From a virus: a DNA stretch of 36,698 nucleotides. Below are positions 32,056 through 36,698 of this stretch, in pieces (position 1 is the stretch's first letter; each line of letters starts with the position of its first letter). Position numbers and translations under genes: made by a program. The notes beneath the pieces were generated by a model. That model was not told where the DNA came from. It was given only the letters and a program-made list of their open reading frames with translations, and searched no databases. Location: IMG/VR virus record IMGVR_UViG_3300021559_000325, positions 1 through 36,698 of that record; one strand, written 5' to 3'.

Positions 32056-32663
32056 ACAGCGAGAACATCGCGGCCACGACCGCCCAGGAACGTATTGACG
32101 CAGTCGAAGTCCAGGAATGCCTGTCCTGGCCAAACGCTCCAGCCGCCGCTTACTGCGACACCTGGCTGATGGTCAACGTCGGCGCACTCAATTTCAAAGC
32201 AAGCGAAGAGCACCAGGTGGCGGCAATGGCCAACATTGGACACCAGCTGCGGCAGGAGATCGCCGCATATCGGCCGGCATTCAAGTGGACCACCAGCCCG
32301 ACTGAGATCGTCGGCGCCCTGATCGAGGAAATGGCATTGTCAAATGCTGCCCGCGACGTGCTTACTGAGCGTCGCCGGCAGATCACTACAAAAGGATGGG
32401 ATCACGATCACGACGACGCACAGCGCAATGACGAAATAGCCGCGTTCGCTGCCGTGTACGCGATGCCTGAAGGCGCTCGCGACTGGCCAGCAAAAGAAAC
32501 TGGATTCGGCCGAACGTTTGCGGAAGCGCTGATTCCCTTTTGCTGGGAACCGAAGTTCGGCGACCGCCGCCGTGACCTGGTGAAAGCCGCCGCACTGCTC
32601 GTCGCCGAAATTGAGCGCATCGACCGAGCAGCTATCGCTACCAGCGAACAGGAGGCGTCATGA
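32052..32663 (+). CDS. conserved-type phage protein, unknown function
   Basis: 203 residues from the ATG at 32052, overlapping the parB-like stop by ATGA. The C-terminal half has the pattern VLTERRRQITTKGWDHDHDD, NDEIAAFAAVYA, and RRDLVKAAALLVAEIERID, which I have seen as a recurring all-helical family in many phages, with no assigned function that I can defend. The N-terminal part (ECLSWPNAPAAAYCDTWLMV) is unrelated to anything I recognise. It is coupled to the next gene by ATGA. Confidence 0.75.
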   Translation: MNSENIAATTAQERIDAVEVQECLSWPNAPAAAYCDTWLMVNVGALNFKASEEHQVAAMANIGHQLRQEIAAYRPAFKWTTSPTEIVGALIEEMALSNAARDVLTERRRQITTKGWDHDHDDAQRNDEIAAFAAVYAMPEGARDWPAKETGFGRTFAEALIPFCWEPKFGDRRRDLVKAAALLVAEIERIDRAAIATSEQEAS

Positions 32664-32905
32664 GAATACTTCCCTTCGGATACCGACGCCTCATGCGCAG
32701 CTTGGAGCAGCACCTCGCCGACCAAGTCGAGCAACGCGAAGACAAAGCCATCGCAGCGCACATGGCTGCCGTCAATGCCTCGCTCGGCAAGCCATCAAAA
32801 CGGCGCCAGAACCGCGCTGAGCCGATGCCCTACCGCTTGCATATCGCCATCGCTCTCGCATGGCTGGCGAGCATCCTGTTCAGTCTGTACTGGTGGTATC
32901 CATGA
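32660..32905 (+). CDS. small single-helix membrane protein, unknown
   Basis: 81 residues: a charged, basic N-terminal half (RRLMRSLEQHLADQVEQRED) and a C-terminal membrane helix (HIAIALAWLASILFSLYWWYP, written as residues about 61-81). The positive side before the helix suggests the N-terminus stays in the cytoplasm. Starts and ends with ATGA overlaps. No function can be named. Confidence 0.65.
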   Translation: MRILPFGYRRLMRSLEQHLADQVEQREDKAIAAHMAAVNASLGKPSKRRQNRAEPMPYRLHIAIALAWLASILFSLYWWYP

Positions 32906-33129
32906 CTAATTACTTAAGCGCATCCGAACTGGCCGAGCTGGTCGGATGCAAGCCTGGCCAGCGCTGCCGTATGCAGGCTTGGCTGACCAAAAACCGCTGG
33001 AAGTTTGAAGTCGACGCGCGCGGTCTACCGAAAGTGGCACGCGCCTATCATGATCGCAAGATGGGCATCACCGAAGAAGCAACCTCAATCAAATATGACC
33101 AAGCACCAAACCTCCAAGCCTTCTGCTAA
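32902..33129 (+). CDS. DUF4224 protein, possible recombination directionality factor
   Basis: 75 residues, ATG at 32902 overlapping the previous stop. MTNYLSASELAELVGCKPGQ, then QAWLTKNRWKFEVDARGLPK and VARAYHDRKMG match the DUF4224 family, short helix-turn-helix proteins usually found directly before phage integrases. A role as excisionase or directionality factor is a common suggestion. Its 3-prime end overlaps the integrase start by 35 bases, so the two must be coexpressed. Confidence 0.85.
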   Translation: MTNYLSASELAELVGCKPGQRCRMQAWLTKNRWKFEVDARGLPKVARAYHDRKMGITEEATSIKYDQAPNLQAFC

Positions 33130-34300
33130 AGAACGCACCGGCGTCGACCGCCTTTACAAGCGCGTCGGCGTCCGGAAGATCTCCTATTATTACCAGCACC
33201 CGGACGGCAGCAGCGAGACGCTGGCCACGGCCGTGATCGGCGATCGCAAAGGCATCGCCGACGCGGATCGCGCGGCAAAGCGCAAGGCGCTCGACATCAT
33301 CGAGGGCAAGATCATCGCCGGATCAGTGGCCCAGTTGATCGAGCGGTTCCGCGACGAGATCGCGCCCACCCATTACCTGGACCAGTCCAAGGATGGCCTG
33401 GCCGTCAGGGAGTCCGGCTACAAGAACCTGACCAAGTTCTTCGGCAAAATGGATCCGAAGTCGCTGCGCATGCTGCACGGCTATCAGTACCTCGATGCGC
33501 GCGCCAAAGCCGGCGCGCCGGCGAAGGCGAACAAGGAATTGTCGCTGATGTCGACGATCTGCAAATACGCAGTGCGCTGGGGCGTGATTGAGGCGATGCC
33601 GTTCACGGACATCATGCAGAACGATATCGAGAAGGATGTGCGGACAATCACACGCAGCCAGGTGGTGCGTTTTTACCTGTGGTCGCTGCGTCAGACCGCC
33701 ACCTTCCGCAACCTGGGTTGCGCGGCCATGTTTACTTACCTGACCGGCTTTCGTGCGGCAGAGGTGCGGCCGTTCCATATCGATGGCAAAACGAAGGAAG
33801 GCGTGCTTGTCACCAGCGCCAAGCGCAAGAAGGGCCAGGCCGAGGTCATGAAACTGCGGGAGTGGTCAACCAAGTTGCGTGTAGTTGTCGCGCGCGCTGA
33901 GCAAACGCACTCTGTTCCTCGCCAGTTCCTTTTCGCTAATTCAAAAGGCCAAGCATACACGCGGTCGGGGATGGGGTCAGTGTGGCAGGACGCCATGTTC
34001 GAGTGGATCGCGTCGTTTGACACCGAGGCGGCGGCAGCACTTGCTCGCAAACGCGCTGCCGAGCTGGAATATATCCTGGCGTACAAGAAGGGACTGAAAG
34101 TTGCGAAATATGAGGCCGACTACCGGCTGGCAGACCACGCACAGTATTTTTCACTGCAGGACATCCGGCCAGCGGCAATCACAGCCAAGTTCGACCAGCG
34201 CAACGTTGACGCATATGATTTCGCCGCTCATGCGAACCCCAGCACCACCCACAAGCACTATGACCGCAGGAAAATAAAGAAGGCGGGCGCAACCGAGTGA
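33095..34300 (+). CDS. tyrosine-family site-specific integrase
   Basis: 401 residues from the ATG at 33095. N-terminal arm and core-binding regions precede the catalytic domain: LTGFRAAEVRPF with R220, then LQDIRPAAITAKF with R358, AAHANPSTTHKHYDRR with H379/H386 and the nucleophile Tyr389. At the first box II position (normally His) there is Gln355; this variation is known in some integrases but should be noted. An extra helical insert (about 305-350, Ala/Lys-rich) separates boxes I and II. It would integrate and, with the DUF4224 protein, excise the phage. It ends the plus-strand operon under the repressor-controlled promoter. Confidence 0.92.
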   Translation: MTKHQTSKPSAKERTGVDRLYKRVGVRKISYYYQHPDGSSETLATAVIGDRKGIADADRAAKRKALDIIEGKIIAGSVAQLIERFRDEIAPTHYLDQSKDGLAVRESGYKNLTKFFGKMDPKSLRMLHGYQYLDARAKAGAPAKANKELSLMSTICKYAVRWGVIEAMPFTDIMQNDIEKDVRTITRSQVVRFYLWSLRQTATFRNLGCAAMFTYLTGFRAAEVRPFHIDGKTKEGVLVTSAKRKKGQAEVMKLREWSTKLRVVVARAEQTHSVPRQFLFANSKGQAYTRSGMGSVWQDAMFEWIASFDTEAAAALARKRAAELEYILAYKKGLKVAKYEADYRLADHAQYFSLQDIRPAAITAKFDQRNVDAYDFAAHANPSTTHKHYDRRKIKKAGATE

Positions 34301-34479
34301 GTATTCTACGTAGGCTGGTCACTAGTCCCATCACAACCTGGAAACCTATTGCCATCCAAGCCAAGAAAATGAACTTCCTGTCTGAAAACCTTTATGCAAA
34401 AACCGACTCTAAGGTCCGCTTTCACCCAAAAGAGGAAGTTCAGCAGATCAGTTAATTATACCGAGCGAGTAGCCTTTCG
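34301..34479. other. gap after integrase; candidate attachment region
   Basis: No gene seen. A 9-bp inverted repeat GAACTTCCT (34371-34379) and AGGAAGTTC (34433-34441) encloses a 53-base segment. A hairpin AGTAGC/GCTACT (34468-34484) overlaps the HNH stop. Attachment sites commonly lie beside the integrase end, but no second copy of any core sequence is in the window, and no tRNA is visible. Confidence 0.45.
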
Positions 34480-35667
34480 CTACTGTGTATTATTGTGAGG
34501 TAATTCTATAATTTCGCGATTTGGTATATCCATTTGATGAGATATATGGGCTGCCATAGCGTTAGCGACTTCGCTTGCAATTTTCACCGCCTGAGTTTTC
34601 GAAATAGGGGCTCCTGGCTTGAGTCCGTATTTCTCCATCGATATCTTCAGCGCTGTTTCTAGAGTATTGTTGAGGCTTCGTTCATCCGCGCGCCTCAATA
34701 GGGGGCCGATCATCTTCTCTAGCTCAGAGTGGTAATTTTCAAACCCATAGCCGCTGACAATCTTCTTTACATCCTCATCCGCCAAGGGCCAGTTCAAAGT
34801 CACGTGGGCTGGCTTCCCTGTAGTAGGATCAAGGGCATAAATCTCATTGATCGGTGGCCCATCGTAACGTTTGCTAAGAACAATTAACCACCGTGCGAGA
34901 CCAAAGTATTCCACATACGCAAACAGTTGATTCGACGCCTGGTCACTATACAACCCCAAGCAATGAAAGAATGCCCCATGAGGGCGATCCTTCACTAGAT
35001 CGGATAGGTACCCAAGCCCACAACAACTTGCATCGCTTGGCAGCACTTGGCCGGCCTCATCGAGTACCGGTTCTGATAAGAGAAATTCTTGAGTATTTTC
35101 GCAAATCGAGGAGGGTATACCCCTCGAAAATGCAAAGGCCAAGGCTGTTTTTACGACCGATCTGTCCGCCAACTCCCCCCCAAACTGCAGTTGAATCTTG
35201 AGAGGCTCCTTAAGATAGGTAGTTTTAATTTGCGCCTGTTCTAACGCTTGAGCTTTGTTAATTTTAGGATAACGTTTCGCCAGCTCATTAATTTTCCTGG
35301 TAGCTTCCTTCATCGTCCTCGGAGTCATGGAGATTTTGACGCTTCCGTCTTCCTCAACTCTGGAAAATGCAAATTCCGCTGGCTCCAACGAACCGTTGTT
35401 GAGAAGATTAAACCTCTTCCCTGACACGGTCTCCACAACGGCAGGAGGGACCTCACCACGATCCCGAACAATTCCAAGCGTTAACGATAGCCAATGGAAT
35501 TGATCAGCAAGGACGGTGTCCCATGTTGCTCCCTTGTTGTTGTTGCAAGAGTTACATATGAAGCCACCGATTTTTACGATGCCGCCAATCGAATTTGGAA
35601 TGATATGTTCTTTTGTCCAGTTTTCTTCGCTTAACGTTACTGGGCACAGTGCACAATGAGTGTTCAT
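34480..35667 (-). CDS. HNH endonuclease, candidate defence nuclease
   Basis: 395 residues. The N-terminal HNH module carries CALC (5-8), the active-site KEHIIPNSIGG (19-29, His21) and CNSCNNNKG (38-46), the HNH_5 type. The remaining 340 residues are of unknown fold: a charged helical part (MKEATRKINELAKRY), then a mixed core with VKTALAFAFSRGIPSS and FAYVEYFGLARWLIVLS, and a C-terminal helical region. DNA here is clearly more AT-rich than the phage genes, so it was acquired separately. It overlaps the 48-residue ORF upstream by ATGA. Similar HNH proteins occur in defence islands, but the target is unknown. Confidence 0.85.
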   Translation of the reverse strand: MNTHCALCPVTLSEENWTKEHIIPNSIGGIVKIGGFICNSCNNNKGATWDTVLADQFHWLSLTLGIVRDRGEVPPAVVETVSGKRFNLLNNGSLEPAEFAFSRVEEDGSVKISMTPRTMKEATRKINELAKRYPKINKAQALEQAQIKTTYLKEPLKIQLQFGGELADRSVVKTALAFAFSRGIPSSICENTQEFLLSEPVLDEAGQVLPSDASCCGLGYLSDLVKDRPHGAFFHCLGLYSDQASNQLFAYVEYFGLARWLIVLSKRYDGPPINEIYALDPTTGKPAHVTLNWPLADEDVKKIVSGYGFENYHSELEKMIGPLLRRADERSLNNTLETALKISMEKYGLKPGAPISKTQAVKIASEVANAMAAHISHQMDIPNREIIELPHNNTQ

Positions 35668-35810
35668 GCTGGTTTCGGGTTTATTGTCATTTGTTTCGCC
35701 AACGAGGAAAAATAGTGAGATGCCTGGTTTGGCTGTTGGGCTAAGTTGGCGATCAAGTCATCGAGGAATATTGCTGAAATGAAAATATCGTAGACTATCT
35801 CGACCGGCAT
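35664..35810 (-). CDS. 48-residue ORF coupled to the HNH gene
   Basis: Starts ATG at 35810 (MPVEIVYDIFISAIFLDDL), ends LAKQMTINPKPA with TGA inside the HNH start (ATGA). The sequence is hydrophobic-acidic at the start and could form two helices; no domain recognised. A GGAGG precedes the ATG by only 2 bases, closer than usual. The frame is open 18 codons further up, without a start. It may be a small partner of the HNH nuclease, or the end of a longer, lost gene. Confidence 0.5.
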   Translation of the reverse strand: MPVEIVYDIFISAIFLDDLIANLAQQPNQASHYFSSLAKQMTINPKPA

Positions 35811-35890
35811 GTCCTCCAGCAGGAAGAGGACGGTCGAGTACTTACGAAATCGGCACCCCCGCTAGCGATCCGCCAAAGTTAACGCATCTA

Positions 35891-35909
35891 GCTACAGCTA
35901 CAGCTACAG
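35891..35909 (-). repeat. triple CTGTAG hexamer giving three in-frame stops
   Basis: The TIR gene ends AAA CTG TAG CTG TAG CTG TAG on the minus strand, three copies of a 6-base unit, each with an in-frame TAG (35904, 35898, 35892). Loss or gain of whole units would not alter the protein. Confidence 0.9.
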
Positions 35910-36698
35910 TTTGTAGATCGCCTTCAATTCACGTTGCAGGACATGGAAGCCTCCTTCGATGTTGCCTTTCGCAAAAGGTATGTACGCAACACCTGACAGA
36001 TTCGTCGGAATGTTGACGCCCTCTTCGTGCAGCAGCACTACCTGGCTTCGTCCGTAGCGGCCTTGGAAGAAACCGATCTCGTGCATAACGTTCTCGCGAA
36101 CTCGCGCTTCATCCTCATTTGCAACATCGTCACCTGTCATCACGATCACCGCGCTATCACACCGGTCGGCGTTATCGATCAGCTTCTCGATGATTGTGCG
36201 CCCCTGATTGGGTTCCTGCGCAAGCTCAATAGTAGGAATCGCGACATCCTTCTCAATGAAAGGTTGTACCCGTCGCCAGTCTTCTGAATGGCCATGTGTG
36301 AGAAATACCCTTCGCCGTGCCTCTCGCTTGGGCTGCTCTAGCTCGCTGTTCGCGCGCATTTCAAAAATCTGGTCAATGTCTCGACATAAACGCTCGGCTT
36401 GGCGGCGTGAGTAATGCCGTGGGGCGGGTTGGCCACTACTGAGTGTTGCCATCTGCATTTCCGGCTCTATGGCTATAGCTTGAAAGTCGCCGTATAGGTC
36501 AGGGAGCAGTCTTTTTAGCGCTTCGAGGCACTTGGCCGCTTGCATAAAATAGTGCTCAACCAACTCTGGTTCGAAATTGGTACGAGTCAGCACTACGCCA
36601 TTGTCGCGACCTCGGCCCACGTTCTCGCTCATCACCGCGCTTATTGCTCTGCCAACGCCGGCGAGCTTCGACATGACAACAGACAGTTCACCGCTCAT
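35904..36698 (-). CDS. TIR-like predicted nucleotide-binding protein, candidate defence effector
   Basis: 264 residues to the window edge; the last three bases read as an ATG, so the true start may lie beyond. Residues 130-262 match the TIR-like family found in CAP12/Pycsar-type effectors (PF10137): VFLTHGHSEDW (131-141), AQEPNQGRTIIEKL (160-173), MTGDDVANEDEAR (187-199), and RENVMHEIGFFQGRYG (201-216) with Glu207 as the candidate catalytic residue. Such domains typically cleave NAD+ when a cyclic nucleotide or another signal binds. The N-terminal 130 residues are helical and may sense or oligomerise. No cyclase gene is in view. It lies upstream of the small ORF and HNH gene on the same strand. 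Confidence 0.85.
   Translation of the reverse strand: MSGELSVVMSKLAGVGRAISAVMSENVGRGRDNGVVLTRTNFEPELVEHYFMQAAKCLEALKRLLPDLYGDFQAIAIEPEMQMATLSSGQPAPRHYSRRQAERLCRDIDQIFEMRANSELEQPKREARRRVFLTHGHSEDWRRVQPFIEKDVAIPTIELAQEPNQGRTIIEKLIDNADRCDSAVIVMTGDDVANEDEARVRENVMHEIGFFQGRYGRSQVVLLHEEGVNIPTNLSGVAYIPFAKGNIEGGFHVLQRELKAIYKL

Noticed and set aside
34468-34484. AGTAGC/GCTACT hairpin at the HNH stop as a terminator
   Set aside because: No T run follows, and the stop codon is inside the stem.
1-36698. tRNA or rRNA genes
   Set aside because: I saw no cloverleaf or rRNA-like sequence while reading; a covariance-model scan (tRNAscan-SE, Infernal) would be the deciding test.

Overview
The window is almost entirely a temperate tailed phage (a prophage or an integrative phage genome) of the HK97 type with a long, siphovirus-like tail module. 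Its high GC content, codon choice and protein types (P27/HK97 packaging and head genes, YdaS-like Cro, YmfL/CII-like regulator, DUF4224 plus tyrosine integrase, large ParB-like protein) fit phages of Burkholderiales. Oxalobacteraceae (Janthinobacterium, Massilia and relatives) is my best guess, from general resemblance only.

Layout. 28-22300, minus strand, read right to left as the late operon: an HNH packaging nuclease, small and large terminase, portal, prohead protease, major capsid protein, a protein with an alanine-rich repeat, head-tail connectors, tail completion protein, tail tube, two tail-assembly chaperones joined by a probable -1 frameshift, a small membrane zinc-ribbon protein (moron-like), tape measure, tail-tip hub, fibre and accessory proteins, an S74-type fibre, then holin, GH19 endolysin and overlapping spanins. 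Most neighbours overlap by 4 bases (ATGA or GTGA). Clear rho-independent terminators lie just before the capsid, tail-tube, tape-measure and holin genes.

22300-28190, minus strand: the early-left block. It holds a Cro-like repressor, a CII/YmfL-like regulator, a small gene, a Toprim plus SF3-type primase-helicase, a repeat-rich 285-base region that looks like an origin or operator, and a likely late regulator before the packaging genes. 28197-29124 is a lambda-like immunity region: an S24-family repressor gene on the plus strand flanked by operators of the form TACAC-N5-GTGTA, with apparently leaderless cro and repressor messages.

29165-34300, plus strand: an operon of short accessory genes, a ParB-like protein with no ParA, a conserved phage protein, a one-helix membrane protein, a DUF4224 protein and the tyrosine integrase. 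Beyond the integrase (34301-36698) the DNA is more AT-rich. It carries a minus-strand cluster of a TIR-like protein, a 48-residue ORF and an HNH endonuclease. This is a candidate anti-phage cluster, either prophage cargo or host DNA next to the attachment site.

Main points for a second look: the TIR/small ORF/HNH cluster; a 16-bp palindrome found three times, once inside the parB-like gene; the GTTAAC repeat region; a tetranucleotide slippage that breaks the inner spanin; the frameshift site with an adjoining perfect hairpin; a capsid protein that begins with a signal-peptide-like segment; and an 11-copy 30-bp in-frame repeat.
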